Assembly (NCBI GenBank): GCA_038745535.1
Contig: JBCDLI010000001.1
Location: 62,001 to 126,000, forward strand
Direction of reading: 5' to 3'
Source: JBCDLI01 sp038745535
Lineage (GTDB): Bacteria; Pseudomonadota; Alphaproteobacteria; Rhizobiales; Rhizobiaceae
DNA length: 64,000 nt
The notes under the pieces were generated by a model. That model saw nothing but the letters and a program-made list of their open reading frames with translations. It searched no databases and was not told where the DNA came from. Below are positions 25,722 through 34,768 of the stretch, one piece after another. A program made the position numbers and the translations under genes. Positions within the stretch are counted from its first letter, which is position 1, and each line of letters begins with the position of its first letter.

Positions 25722-26192
25722 ATGTCACGTCGTCACCGCGCTGAAAAACGAGAGATCAACCCAGACCCAAAGTTTGGCGATCTCATTGTATCTAAGTTCA
25801 TGAACGCGATCATGCTGGACGGAAAAAAGTCCGTAGCTGAGCGCATTGTTTACGGTGCCTTTGACCAGATCGAAGACAAAACAAAGCAGGGTCCTGTGGA
25901 AGTGTTTCATCAGGCGCTTGAGAATGTGTCACCTGCTGTTGAGGTTCGTTCGCGCCGCGTTGGTGGTGCGACCTACCAAGTGCCGGTTGATGTACGTCCA
26001 GAGCGTCGTCAAGCACTGGCAATTCGCTGGATGATCAACGCTGCCCGTTCGCGCAACGAGAAAACCATGGTTGAGCGCCTGTCTGGCGAACTCATGGACG
26101 CGGCAAACAACCGGGGCACCGCTGTTAAAAAGCGCGAAGACACGCACAAGATGGCAGATGCCAACCGCGCGTTCTCCCACTACCGCTGGTAA
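25722..26192 (+). CDS. rpsG: 30S ribosomal protein S7
   Basis: The 156-residue S7 protein nucleates assembly of the 30S head. The family start (SRRHRAEKREINPDPKFGD) and the GGATYQVPVDVRPERRQALAIRW core are intact. AAGGAAA precedes the ATG. In E. coli S7 represses the str operon; no such site was identified in the rpsL-rpsG gap here. fusA follows after 42 bases. Confidence 0.99.
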   Translation: MSRRHRAEKREINPDPKFGDLIVSKFMNAIMLDGKKSVAERIVYGAFDQIEDKTKQGPVEVFHQALENVSPAVEVRSRRVGGATYQVPVDVRPERRQALAIRWMINAARSRNEKTMVERLSGELMDAANNRGTAVKKREDTHKMADANRAFSHYRW

Positions 26193-26234
26193 TACAAGCA
26201 CTGACCGAAAGCTTTCCTTCCAAGGATACGTATC

Positions 26235-28325
26235 ATGGCTCGCGAATACGAACTTAAAGACTACCGCAACTTCGGCATCATGGCTCACATTGATGCGGGT
26301 AAAACCACAACGACTGAGCGGATTCTTTATTACACCGGCAAATCGCACAAGATTGGCGAAGTGCACGATGGTGCTGCGACCATGGACTGGATGGAGCAGG
26401 AGCAGGAGCGTGGCATTACGATCACGTCTGCTGCGACTACCACGTTCTGGGAAGGTCGCGATGGCAAGAAGCGCCGCTTCAACATCATCGATACGCCAGG
26501 TCACGTAGACTTTACAATTGAAGTTGAGCGTTCGCTTCGTGTGCTCGACGGTGCCATTGCGCTTCTCGATGCTAACGCGGGTGTTGAGCCGCAAACAGAA
26601 ACCGTTTGGCGTCAGGCAAACAAGTACAACGTGCCGCGCATGATCTTCGTCAATAAGATGGACAAGCTTGGCGCAGACTTCTTCCGATGTGTCGACATGA
26701 TCGAAAAGCGCCTTGGCGCGCGTCCGGTCGTTATGCAGCTGCCTATCGGCGCGGAAAACGAATTCGAAGGCGTCGTCGATCTCATCGAAATGAAGGCGCT
26801 TAAGTGGAAGTCTGAAAATCTTGGCGCCGAGTGGGACGTGTTGGATGTTCCAGCCGATCTCGCCGACAAGGCTGCTGAATATCGCGAGAAGCTCATCGAG
26901 ACCGTCGTCGAAATGGACGATGAGGCAATGGAAGCTTACCTTGAGGGTACTGAGCCTTCTAACGATAAGATCCGTGAATTGATCCGCAAGGGTACGTGCT
27001 CGGTTGATTTCTTCCCGGTATTTTGTGGTTCTGCGTTTAAGAACAAAGGCGTGCAGCCTCTTCTTGATGCTGTTGTTGATCTGCTGCCATCCCCATTAGA
27101 CGTTCCGGCGATTAAGGGTATCGATCCAAAGACCGAAGAAGAGACAGCACGGAAGTCTTCTGATGAAGAGCCACTTTCGCTTCTCGCCTTTAAGATCATG
27201 AACGACCCCTTCGTGGGATCGCTCACATTCTGTCGTATCTATTCCGGCAAGCTTGAGACCGGGACGTCGTTAATGAACACGGTCAAGGAAAAGCGTGAGC
27301 GCATTGGCCGTATGTTGCAGATGCACTCCAACAGCCGTGAGGACATCAAAGAGGCGTTTGCCGGTGACATCGTTGCGATTGCGGGTCTCAAAGAGACAAC
27401 AACGGGTGACACGCTTTGTGATCCGCTAAAGCCGGTCATTCTTGAGCGTATGGAATTCCCTGATCCGGTTATTTCCATTGCAGTTGAGCCGAAGACAAAG
27501 GGCGACCAAGAGAAAATGGGTTTGGCGCTTAATCGCTTGGCCGCTGAAGACCCATCGTTCCGCGTCCGTTCTGACGAAGAGAGTGGTCAGACGATCATCT
27601 CCGGAATGGGTGAATTACACCTCGATATCCTCGTTGATCGTATGAAGCGAGAGTTCAAGGTTGAGGCGAACATCGGCGCGCCGCAGGTGTCGTACCGTGA
27701 GACGATTACTCGTGAAGCCGAAATTGACTACACGCACAAGAAACAGTCCGGTGGTTCTGGCCAGTTTGCTCGTGTCAAGATCGTGTTTGAGCCAAATCCT
27801 GAAAGCGAAGATTTCGCATTCGAAAGTAAGATTGTTGGCGGTAACGTGCCGAAAGAATACATTCCGGGTGTGGAAAAAGGGATCCAGTCTGTCATGGACT
27901 CCGGTCCGGTGGCTGGCTTCCCAATGCTTGCGGTTAAGGCAACGCTTTTGGATGGCGCTTACCATGACGTGGACTCCTCTGTACTGGCCTTTGAGATTGC
28001 AGCGCGTGCTGCCTTCCGCGAGGGTGCACAGAAGGCGGGTGCACAGCTTCTCGAGCCAATCATGAAGGTCGAGGTGGTGACGCCGGAAGACTATATGGGC
28101 GACATTATCGGCGATCTGAACTCGCGTCGCGGCCAGATTGCAGGCACTGAAAGCCGGGGTATCGACACTGTAATCTCCGCGATGGTGCCGCTCGCCAACA
28201 TGTTTGGCTATGTGAACAATCTGCGCTCGATGTCTCAGGGCCGCGCGCAGTACTCGATGGTTTTCGATCACTATGACCCGGTTCCGCAGGCCGTGTCGGA
28301 AGAGATCGTGAAGAAATACGGCTGA
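26235..28325 (+). CDS. fusA: elongation factor G
   Basis: The 696-residue GTPase drives translocation of tRNA and mRNA on the ribosome. The G1 motif AHIDAGKTT (residues 17-25), DTPGHVDF and NKMDKLGAD are present, followed by domains II to V; the domain IV tip begins near GGSGQFARVKI. It lies between rpsG and tuf. The 48-base gap to tuf is largely a hairpin. Confidence 0.99.
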   Translation: MAREYELKDYRNFGIMAHIDAGKTTTTERILYYTGKSHKIGEVHDGAATMDWMEQEQERGITITSAATTTFWEGRDGKKRRFNIIDTPGHVDFTIEVERSLRVLDGAIALLDANAGVEPQTETVWRQANKYNVPRMIFVNKMDKLGADFFRCVDMIEKRLGARPVVMQLPIGAENEFEGVVDLIEMKALKWKSENLGAEWDVLDVPADLADKAAEYREKLIETVVEMDDEAMEAYLEGTEPSNDKIRELIRKGTCSVDFFPVFCGSAFKNKGVQPLLDAVVDLLPSPLDVPAIKGIDPKTEEETARKSSDEEPLSLLAFKIMNDPFVGSLTFCRIYSGKLETGTSLMNTVKEKRERIGRMLQMHSNSREDIKEAFAGDIVAIAGLKETTTGDTLCDPLKPVILERMEFPDPVISIAVEPKTKGDQEKMGLALNRLAAEDPSFRVRSDEESGQTIISGMGELHLDILVDRMKREFKVEANIGAPQVSYRETITREAEIDYTHKKQSGGSGQFARVKIVFEPNPESEDFAFESKIVGGNVPKEYIPGVEKGIQSVMDSGPVAGFPMLAVKATLLDGAYHDVDSSVLAFEIAARAAFREGAQKAGAQLLEPIMKVEVVTPEDYMGDIIGDLNSRRGQIAGTESRGIDTVISAMVPLANMFGYVNNLRSMSQGRAQYSMVFDHYDPVPQAVSEEIVKKYG

Positions 28326-28327
28326 CT

Positions 28328-28358
28328 AGCCGGGAACAGCAGATGCCGGGTTCCGGCT
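28328..28358 (+). other. hairpin in the fusA-tuf gap
   Basis: AGCCGG(G)AAC at 28328-28337 pairs with GTTCCGGCT at 28350-28358, with one bulged G and a 12-base loop. No T-run follows, so it is not a simple terminator. It ends 15 bases before the tuf start and could stabilise or process the mRNA. Confidence 0.6.
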
Positions 28359-28373
28359 TAATGGAGAAAAGAA

Positions 28374-29549
28374 ATGGCTAAGGAAAAGTTTGAGCGCAAT
28401 AAGCCACACGTCAACATCGGCACTATCGGCCACGTTGACCACGGCAAGACGTCATTGACGGCGGCGATCACAAAGTTTTTTGGCGAATTTAAAGCCTATG
28501 ATCAAATCGATGGCGCTCCCGAAGAGCGTGCACGTGGTATCACGATTTCAACGGCTCACGTTGAGTACGAGACCGAGAATCGTCACTACGCACACGTCGA
28601 TTGCCCAGGTCACGCTGACTATGTGAAGAACATGATCACGGGTGCTGCGCAGATGGATGGCGCAATTCTCGTATGTTCTGCTGCCGATGGCCCAATGCCA
28701 CAAACACGTGAGCACATTCTGCTTGCGCGCCAGGTTGGTGTTCCTTCGCTCGTGGTGTTCCTCAACAAAGTTGACCAGGTTGACGATGAAGAGCTTCTTG
28801 AGCTCGTTGAGATGGAAGTGCGTGAGCTTCTTTCATCCTACGACTTCCCGGGCGACGACATTCCTGTGATCAAGGGCTCTGCTCTTGCTGCGCTGGAAGA
28901 TTCCAACAAGGAGATTGGTGAAGATGCGATCCGCGCCCTGATGGCTGAGGTAGACACTTATATTCCAACACCAGAGCGTCCGGTTGATCAGCCGTTCTTG
29001 ATGCCAATCGAAGACGTATTCTCGATTTCCGGTCGTGGTACTGTGGTAACCGGTCGTGTTGAGCGTGGCGTTGTTAATGTTGGTGACGAACTCGAAATCA
29101 TCGGCATCAAAGACACACAGAAGACGACCTGCACAGGCGTTGAAATGTTCCGCAAGCTGCTTGATCGCGGTGAAGCAGGCGACAACATCGGTGCGCTGCT
29201 TCGTGGTATTGACCGTGAGGCCGTTGAGCGTGGTCAGGTTCTTTGTAAGCCTGGTTCGGTTACACCGCATAAGAAGTTCACGGCTGAGGCATACATCCTG
29301 ACCAAGGAAGAGGGTGGTCGTCACACGCCATTCTTCAACAAGTATCGCCCACAGTTCTACTTCCGCACGACCGACGTTACCGGCGAAGTGACGCTCAAGG
29401 AAGGCACCGAGATGGTTATGCCGGGCGATAATGCTGAAATGAATGTTGAGCTTATTACGCCGATCGCGATGGAAGAGCGTCTTCGTTTCGCTATTCGCGA
29501 AGGCGGACGTACCGTCGGCGCCGGCATCGTTGCGAAGATCATCGAGTAA
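28374..29549 (+). CDS. tuf: elongation factor Tu
   Basis: The 391-residue GTPase delivers aminoacyl-tRNA to the ribosome. G1 (GHVDHGKTS, residues 19-27), DCPGHADYVKNM and NKVDQVDD are intact, with domains II and III complete. GGAGAAA precedes the ATG. Only one tuf copy lies in this window; the tRNA-Trp-secE site, where many bacteria keep a second copy, has none. Confidence 0.99.
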   Translation: MAKEKFERNKPHVNIGTIGHVDHGKTSLTAAITKFFGEFKAYDQIDGAPEERARGITISTAHVEYETENRHYAHVDCPGHADYVKNMITGAAQMDGAILVCSAADGPMPQTREHILLARQVGVPSLVVFLNKVDQVDDEELLELVEMEVRELLSSYDFPGDDIPVIKGSALAALEDSNKEIGEDAIRALMAEVDTYIPTPERPVDQPFLMPIEDVFSISGRGTVVTGRVERGVVNVGDELEIIGIKDTQKTTCTGVEMFRKLLDRGEAGDNIGALLRGIDREAVERGQVLCKPGSVTPHKKFTAEAYILTKEEGGRHTPFFNKYRPQFYFRTTDVTGEVTLKEGTEMVMPGDNAEMNVELITPIAMEERLRFAIREGGRTVGAGIVAKIIE

Positions 29550-29565
29550 TACAGCTGTTAGCATG

Positions 29566-29590
29566 GGCGCGGCGACCTGTTCGGCGCGCC
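29566..29590 (+). terminator. terminator or attenuator hairpin between tuf and rpsJ
   Basis: GGCGCG (29566-29571) pairs with CGCGCC (29585-29590) around a 13-base loop, followed by TATTTAATTT. The stem is strong but the tail is interrupted by A residues, so partial termination after tuf or an S10-operon attenuator are both possible. Confidence 0.5.
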
Positions 29591-29618
29591 TATTTAATTT
29601 GAGACAAGGATTAGTCGG

Positions 29619-29927
29619 ATGAACGGCCAAAACATTCGCATTCGCCTCAAGGCGTTCGATCACCGCGTGTTAGACACGTCGGCTCGTGAGATCGTCTCCA
29701 CGGCAAAGCGTACAGGCGCTGGCGTACGCGGTCCGGTACCGCTACCGACCCGCATTGAAAAGTTTACGGTCAACCGTTCGCCGCACATCGATAAGAAGAG
29801 CCGCGAGCAGTTCGAGATGCGGACGTACAAGCGTCTACTCGACATTGTAGACCCTACACCACAAACAGTTGACGCTTTGATGAAGCTCGACCTTGCTGCC
29901 GGTGTAGACGTCGAAATTAAGCTTTAA
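29619..29927 (+). CDS. rpsJ: 30S ribosomal protein S10
   Basis: The 102-residue protein is S10 (NusE), a 30S head protein that also binds NusG and NusB in antitermination. The family start IRIRLKAFDHRVLD and the loop RGPVPLPTRIEKFTVNRSPHIDKKSREQFE are intact. It opens the S10 operon 69 bases after tuf and precedes rplC by 28 bases. Confidence 0.99.
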   Translation: MNGQNIRIRLKAFDHRVLDTSAREIVSTAKRTGAGVRGPVPLPTRIEKFTVNRSPHIDKKSREQFEMRTYKRLLDIVDPTPQTVDALMKLDLAAGVDVEIKL

Positions 29928-29955
29928 TCGCAGCTAGGCGATAGAGGGAACTCCA

Positions 29956-30669
29956 ATGCGTTCAGGCGTCATTGCACAAAAGCTGGGAATGACCCGCATA
30001 TACACCGATGAGGGTGTTCATGTGCCGGTGACAGTGCTCCGTATGGAAAACTGTCAGGTCGTTGCTCAGCGCACACAGGAAAAGAACGGCTACACCGCTG
30101 TTCAGTTGGGCGTTGGTTTTGCCAAGCCGAAAAACACGTCAAAAGCGCTGCGCGGTCATTTTGCGAAGGCCAGCGTTGAGCCAAAACGTAAGCTCGCTGA
30201 GTTTCGTGTTTCTGACGACAACATGATTGATGTTGGTTCTGAGATTTCTGCCAACCATTTCGTTAGCGGTCAGAAGGTGGACGTGACTGGTACGAGCCAG
30301 GGTAAGGGCTTTCAGGGGGTTATGAAGCGTCATAACTTCGGTGGCGGGCGTGCAACACACGGTAACTCACTTTCACACCGTTCGCATGGTTCGACAGGCC
30401 AGTGTCAGGATCCGGGCAAGGTGTTTAAGGGCAAAAAAATGGCCGGTCACATGGGTTCGACCCGTGTGACAACGCAAAATCTTGAGGTTGTCTCAACCGA
30501 CGAAGATCGCGGTCTTATTCTTATCAAGGGTGCCGTGCCTGGTTCAAAGGGCGCATGGATTTTGGTTCGTGACGCCGTGAAGGGCGATGTTCCTGCCGAT
30601 GCACCGCGTCCAGCCGCATTACGGGCCACGGTTGCCAATGATGCGCCAGCTGCGGAGGTCGCTGAATAA
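29956..30669 (+). CDS. rplC: 50S ribosomal protein L3
   Basis: The 237-residue protein is L3, which initiates 50S assembly near the peptidyl transferase centre. It begins RSGVIAQKLGMTRIY and contains the long loop GVMKRHNFGGGRATHGNSLSHR with the family glutamine-glycine segment TGQCQDPGKVFKGKKMAGHMG. An Ala/Pro-rich C-terminal tail is typical of Rhizobiales. Its stop overlaps the rplD start by one base. Confidence 0.99.
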   Translation: MRSGVIAQKLGMTRIYTDEGVHVPVTVLRMENCQVVAQRTQEKNGYTAVQLGVGFAKPKNTSKALRGHFAKASVEPKRKLAEFRVSDDNMIDVGSEISANHFVSGQKVDVTGTSQGKGFQGVMKRHNFGGGRATHGNSLSHRSHGSTGQCQDPGKVFKGKKMAGHMGSTRVTTQNLEVVSTDEDRGLILIKGAVPGSKGAWILVRDAVKGDVPADAPRPAALRATVANDAPAAEVAE

Positions 30670-31286
30670 TGGAACTTTCAGTTCAAAAATTGGATGGCGG
30701 TAGCGCCGGTAAGCTGACTGTGTCGGAAACTGTTTTCGGTCTTGAACCACGCGCCGATATTCTTTCTCGGATGGTGGCTTACCAGATGGCCAAGCGCCAG
30801 CAGGGCACCCACCAGACTAAGGGTCGTTCTGATATCGCACGTACTGGTGCAAAGATGTATCGGCAGAAGGGCACCGGTAATGCTCGTCACCATGCTGCAT
30901 CCGCGCCGCAGTTTCGCGGTGGTGGTAAGGCACATGGTCCTCAGGCTCGTAGCCACGCGACCGTTTTGCCGAAAAAGGTTCGTGCTCTCGCGCTGAAACA
31001 TGCGCTATCGGCGAAAGCGCAAGCTGATGAATTAATTATCGTTGACGATCTGGTAACGGATGGAAAGACGTCCGGTCTGGCCAAGTCGCTCAAGGGCCTT
31101 TCGTTGGACAATGCGCTTGTGATTGGCGGTTCGGCTGTTGAGGCGAACTTTTCCAACGCGGCTTCGAATATTCCGAACATCGACGTGCTCCCAGTTCAGG
31201 GCATCAATGTCTACGACATCCTTCGCCGCAACAAGCTTGTGCTATCGAAGGCTGCGGTCGAGGCTCTCGAGGAGCGCTTCAAATGA
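30669..31286 (+). CDS. rplD: 50S ribosomal protein L4
   Basis: The 205-residue L4 protein lines the peptide exit tunnel; its extended loop is visible as RQKGTGNARHHAASAPQFRGGGKAHGP. In E. coli L4 also represses the S10 operon, but that control is known mainly from gammaproteobacteria. The gene overlaps rplC by one base and rplW by four, so the three are translationally coupled. Confidence 0.99.
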   Translation: MELSVQKLDGGSAGKLTVSETVFGLEPRADILSRMVAYQMAKRQQGTHQTKGRSDIARTGAKMYRQKGTGNARHHAASAPQFRGGGKAHGPQARSHATVLPKKVRALALKHALSAKAQADELIIVDDLVTDGKTSGLAKSLKGLSLDNALVIGGSAVEANFSNAASNIPNIDVLPVQGINVYDILRRNKLVLSKAAVEALEERFK

Positions 31287-31576
31287 GTGATTTACGCAAT
31301 TACGACGTGATCGTTTCTCCGGTGATTACCGAGAAGTCGACAATGGCGTCTGAGAACAATCAGGTGATTTTTAACGTCGCTCGCGATGCTTCAAAGCCGG
31401 AGATTAAAAAGGCTGTTGAGGCGCTGTTCAGTGTTAAGGTGAAGGCCGTCAATACGCTCGTTCGCAAGGGCAAGCAGAAGCGGTTCCGCGGCACGCTGGG
31501 CAAGCAAAACGATATCAAAAAGGCAATCGTGACGTTGGAAGACGGCCAGTCGGTCGACGTCTCGAGCGGTCTTTAA
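31283..31576 (+). CDS. rplW: 50S ribosomal protein L23
   Basis: The 97-residue L23 protein sits at the tunnel exit and docks trigger factor and the signal recognition particle. The segments VIVSPVITEKSTM and VKVKAVNTLVRKGKQKRFRG are family signatures. Its ATG overlaps the rplD stop (ATGA), and rplB follows after 18 bases with a GGAGAAG site. Confidence 0.99.
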   Translation: MSDLRNYDVIVSPVITEKSTMASENNQVIFNVARDASKPEIKKAVEALFSVKVKAVNTLVRKGKQKRFRGTLGKQNDIKKAIVTLEDGQSVDVSSGL

Positions 31577-31594
31577 GCTGGTCGGAGAAGAACA

Positions 31595-32428
31595 ATGGCA
31601 TTGAAAAAATTCAATCCGATTACGCCCGGCCAACGCCAGCTGGTCATCGTTGATCGGTCAGACCTTCATAAAGGTAAGCCTGTGAAGGGCTTGACTGAGG
31701 GTCTTACGAAGTCGGGCGGCCGGAACAATGTTGGTCGTATGACTTCACGTCATATTGGTGGCGGGCACAAGCGGACGTACCGGATCATTGACTTCAAGCG
31801 TCGCAAGCACGACGTGGCTGCAACGGTTGAACGTCTTGAGTATGATCCAAACCGTTCTGCATTTATCGCGTTGTTGAAATATGATGACGGTGAGTTGTCC
31901 TACATCCTTGCGCCGCAGCGTTTGCAGCCGGGTGACAAGGTTGTGTCGGGCGAAAGCGTTGATGTGAAGCCTGGTAATGCGACCGAGCTTGGTCGTATGC
32001 CAATCGGTACGATTGTTCACAATGTTGAGCTAAAGCCTGGCAAGGGTGGGCAAGTTGCTCGTTCCGCCGGTGCCTATGCTCAGCTCGTGGGTCGTGACCA
32101 GGGCATGGCTATTCTTCGCTTGAATTCCGGCGAGCAGCGTTTGGTTTCACAGCGTTGCATGGCGACCATTGGTGCGGTTTCTAATTCGGATCATGCGAAT
32201 ACCAATTTGGGTAAGGCTGGACGGAAGCGCTGGCTTGGTCGCCGTCCGCATGTACGCGGCGTGGTTATGAACCCGGTCGATCACCCCCATGGTGGTGGTG
32301 AAGGTCGTACGTCCGGTGGCCGTCACCCGGTGACGCCGTGGGGTAAGCCTACGAAGGGTAAGCGTACCCGTTCGAATAAGACAACTGACAAATACATCAT
32401 GCGCTCGCGTCACGCGCGCAAGAAGTAG
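31595..32428 (+). CDS. rplB: 50S ribosomal protein L2
   Basis: The 277-residue L2 protein is needed for subunit joining and peptidyl transfer. The conserved C-terminal loop GVVMNPVDHPHGGGEGRTSGG, with the key histidine near residue 230, is intact, as is the RNA-binding GGGHKRTYRIIDFKRRKHDV segment. GGAGAAG precedes the ATG. rpsS follows after 18 bases. Confidence 0.99.
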   Translation: MALKKFNPITPGQRQLVIVDRSDLHKGKPVKGLTEGLTKSGGRNNVGRMTSRHIGGGHKRTYRIIDFKRRKHDVAATVERLEYDPNRSAFIALLKYDDGELSYILAPQRLQPGDKVVSGESVDVKPGNATELGRMPIGTIVHNVELKPGKGGQVARSAGAYAQLVGRDQGMAILRLNSGEQRLVSQRCMATIGAVSNSDHANTNLGKAGRKRWLGRRPHVRGVVMNPVDHPHGGGEGRTSGGRHPVTPWGKPTKGKRTRSNKTTDKYIMRSRHARKK

Positions 32429-32446
32429 ATAAGAGGATAGAGCCCT

Positions 32447-32725
32447 ATGGCGCGTTCAGTTTGGAAAGGTCCGTTTGTTGACGGTTATCTGCTCAAGAAA
32501 GCGGATAAGGCCCGTGAAAGCGGCCGCCACGATGTCATCAAGACGTGGAGCCGTCGCTCTACGGTCTTGCCGCAGTTTGTTGGCCTGACCTTTGGTGTCT
32601 ACAACGGACAAAAGCACATTCCGGTGTCGATCAACGAAGACATGGTCGGTCACAAGCTTGGTGAATTCGCGCCAACGCGCACCTACTACGGTCACGGTGC
32701 GGACAAAAAGGCGAAGAGGAAGTAA
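32447..32725 (+). CDS. rpsS: 30S ribosomal protein S19
   Basis: The 92-residue S19 protein of the 30S head forms a complex with S13 near the A and P sites. It begins ARSVWKGPFVDGYLLKK and contains TWSRRSTVLPQFVGLTFGVYNG, both family hallmarks. AGAGGATAG precedes the ATG. rplV begins two bases after its stop. Confidence 0.99.
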   Translation: MARSVWKGPFVDGYLLKKADKARESGRHDVIKTWSRRSTVLPQFVGLTFGVYNGQKHIPVSINEDMVGHKLGEFAPTRTYYGHGADKKAKRK

Positions 32726-32727
32726 CA

Positions 32728-33117
32728 ATGGGCAAGCCTAAGGCTCCCCGCCGCTTGGCGGATAATGAGGCAAGAGCGGTTACACGCACCATTCGTGTCA
32801 GCCCGCAGAAGCTGAACCTCGTTGCTGCGATGATCCGCGGCAAGAAAGTCGATGCGGCGCTGGCCGACCTCGAATTTTCGCGCAAGCGCATTTCGGGCAC
32901 GGTGAAGAAGACGCTGGAAAGCGCGATTGCAAACGCCGAGAACAATCATGACCTCGACGTCGATGCACTGATTGTGGCTGAAGCGTATGTGGGCAAATCA
33001 ATCGTCATGAAGCGTTTCCGGGCTCGTGGGCGCGGCCGGTCAAGCCGTATTTTGAAGCCGTTTTCGCATTTGACGATTGTCGTCCGCGAAGTTGAAGAGC
33101 AAGAGGAGGCCGCCTGA
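32728..33117 (+). CDS. rplV: 50S ribosomal protein L22
   Basis: The 129-residue L22 protein reaches into the exit tunnel. Family features are RVSPQKLNLVAAMIRGKKV and the beta-hairpin segment FRARGRGRSSRILKPFSHLTIVV. The hairpin that can mutate in macrolide resistance appears unaltered. It ends in an acidic tail (EVEEQEEAA), and its stop overlaps the rpsC start by one base. Confidence 0.99.
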   Translation: MGKPKAPRRLADNEARAVTRTIRVSPQKLNLVAAMIRGKKVDAALADLEFSRKRISGTVKKTLESAIANAENNHDLDVDALIVAEAYVGKSIVMKRFRARGRGRSSRILKPFSHLTIVVREVEEQEEAA

Positions 33118-33818
33118 TGGGTCAAAAGATTAATCCGGTCGGTCTGCGCCTTGGCATCAACCGCACGTGGGATTCACGTTGGTATGCTAACACCGGTGAG
33201 TATGGCGAGCTGCTTCATGAGGACCTGAAAATCAGGAACTTCCTTGAGAAGGAATTGAAGCAGGCGGCGATGTCAAAGGTTGTCATCGAGCGTCCGCACA
33301 AGAAGTGTCGCGTTACAATCCACTCTGCCCGTCCAGGTATCATTATTGGTAAGAAGGGTGCTGACATTGAAAAGCTGCGTAAGAAGATTTCGCAGTTCAC
33401 CGATGCCGAAACGCATTTGAACATCACTGAGGTGCGGAAGCCGGAGATTGATGCCAACTTGGTCGCTCAGTCGATTGCACAGCAGTTGGAGCGTCGCGTT
33501 GCTTTCCGTCGCGCGATGAAGCGTTCGGTCCAGTCAGCGATGCGTCTTGGTGCGCAAGGCATTCGCATCAACGCAGCAGGTCGTCTTGGCGGCGCAGAGA
33601 TTGCGCGTACTGAGTGGTATCGCGAAGGGCGCGTTCCGCTTCACACGCTTCGTGCGGATGTGGATTACGGCACAGCCGAAGCTTCTACCGCGTATGGAAT
33701 TATTGGCTTGAAGGTTTGGATCTTCAAAGGAGAAATCCTTGAGCACGATCCGATGGCATCCGAGCGTAAGGCGAACGAAGGGGATAACCCAAGTTCACGC
33801 CGCCGCGATAACAGCTAG
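33117..33818 (+). CDS. rpsC: 30S ribosomal protein S3
   Basis: The 233-residue S3 protein forms part of the mRNA entry site and helicase. The KH domain is visible as ARPGIIIGKKGADIEKLRKKI, and the second domain as GIRINAAGRLGGAEIARTEWYREG. Translation is coupled to rplV by a TGATG overlap. A short Arg/Ser-rich tail ends the protein. Confidence 0.99.
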   Translation: MGQKINPVGLRLGINRTWDSRWYANTGEYGELLHEDLKIRNFLEKELKQAAMSKVVIERPHKKCRVTIHSARPGIIIGKKGADIEKLRKKISQFTDAETHLNITEVRKPEIDANLVAQSIAQQLERRVAFRRAMKRSVQSAMRLGAQGIRINAAGRLGGAEIARTEWYREGRVPLHTLRADVDYGTAEASTAYGIIGLKVWIFKGEILEHDPMASERKANEGDNPSSRRRDNS

Positions 33819-33845
33819 ACGCGGCGAGGACTGGAGTAGGTAGCT

Positions 33846-34259
33846 ATGTTGCAACCAAAACGGACGAAGTTCCGAAAGCAATTTAAGGGCAAAATTCGCG
33901 GTGTCGCAAAGGGCGGTACTGATCTGAATTTCGGTGCCTATGGTTTGAAGGCTCTTGAGCCTAACCGTGTGAACGCACGTGAAATCGAGGCGGCTCGTCG
34001 TGCGATTACGCGTCACATGAAGCGTGCTGGCCGTGTATGGATACGCATCTTCCCGGATGTGCCGGTTACGTCGAAGCCGACGGAAGTGCGTATGGGTAAA
34101 GGTAAGGGTTCGGTCGACTATTGGGCGGCAAAGGTGAAGCCTGGTCGCGTGATGTTTGAGATCGACGGTGTGCCAGAAGATACAGCCCGTGAGGCGCTTC
34201 GTCTCGGCGCTGCGAAGCTTTCTGTTAAGACGCGCTTTATTCAGCGCATTGGCGAATAG
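33846..34259 (+). CDS. rplP: 50S ribosomal protein L16
   Basis: The 137-residue L16 protein helps place A-site tRNA. It begins MLQPKRTKFRKQFKG and contains RRAITRHMKRAGRVWIRIFPD and the GKGKGSVDYWAAKVKPGR segment of the family. GGAGTAGG precedes the ATG. It ends 11 bases before rpmC. Confidence 0.99.
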   Translation: MLQPKRTKFRKQFKGKIRGVAKGGTDLNFGAYGLKALEPNRVNAREIEAARRAITRHMKRAGRVWIRIFPDVPVTSKPTEVRMGKGKGSVDYWAAKVKPGRVMFEIDGVPEDTAREALRLGAAKLSVKTRFIQRIGE

Positions 34260-34270
34260 GATTGGGTGAG

Positions 34271-34465
34271 ATGAAGGCATCTGATGTAAGGGCGCTGACC
34301 GCCGACGAGCTCGCCGATAAGGTGGCTGAGTTGAAGAAAGAGCAGTTCAACCTGCGTTTCCAAGCCGCTACCGGTCAGTTGGAAAAGACATCGCGGGTCC
34401 GCGAAGTGCGTCGCGATATTGCACGTATCAAAACAATAGCGGCTCAGGCCGCCAACAAGTCTTAA
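34271..34465 (+). CDS. rpmC: 50S ribosomal protein L29
   Basis: The 64-residue helical L29 protein lies near the tunnel exit beside L23. It begins MKASDVRALTADELADKVAELKKE and has the conserved QFNLRFQAATGQLEKTSRVREVRRDIARIKT core. The ATG at 34271 fits alphaproteobacterial L29 and has GGGTGAG in front; a TTG at 34262 would add three residues. Confidence 0.97.
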   Translation: MKASDVRALTADELADKVAELKKEQFNLRFQAATGQLEKTSRVREVRRDIARIKTIAAQAANKS

Positions 34466-34475
34466 GGGTCAGGGC

Positions 34476-34706
34476 ATGCCAAAACGCATTTTGCAGGGCA
34501 CAGTCGTTAGCGACAAAAATGACAAAACAGTTGTCGTACGTGTCGAGCGCCGCTTTTCGCATCCGCTTTTGAAGAAGACGGTGCGTCGATCAAAGAAGTA
34601 TAAGGCGCACGACGCCACAAACGCATTCAAGGTGGGTGACAAGGTCTCAATCGAAGAGACCGCACCGATTTCGAAAGACAAACGGTGGGCGGTCGTCACC
34701 TCTTAG
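34476..34706 (+). CDS. rpsQ: 30S ribosomal protein S17
   Basis: The 76-residue S17 protein is a primary 16S rRNA binder with an OB fold. It begins PKRILQGTVVSDKNDKTVVVRVERRFSHPLLKKTV and contains KKYKAHD and the FKVGDKVSIEETAPISKDKRW end of the family. Its ATG comes 10 bases after rpmC with AGGG before it. rplN follows after 62 bases. Confidence 0.99.
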   Translation: MPKRILQGTVVSDKNDKTVVVRVERRFSHPLLKKTVRRSKKYKAHDATNAFKVGDKVSIEETAPISKDKRWAVVTS

Positions 34707-34768
34707 GCGACCAACACTTCGTGCCGCCCTGATGGGGTGGTTGTTACTACGCAAAAAGGCAATCAGAC

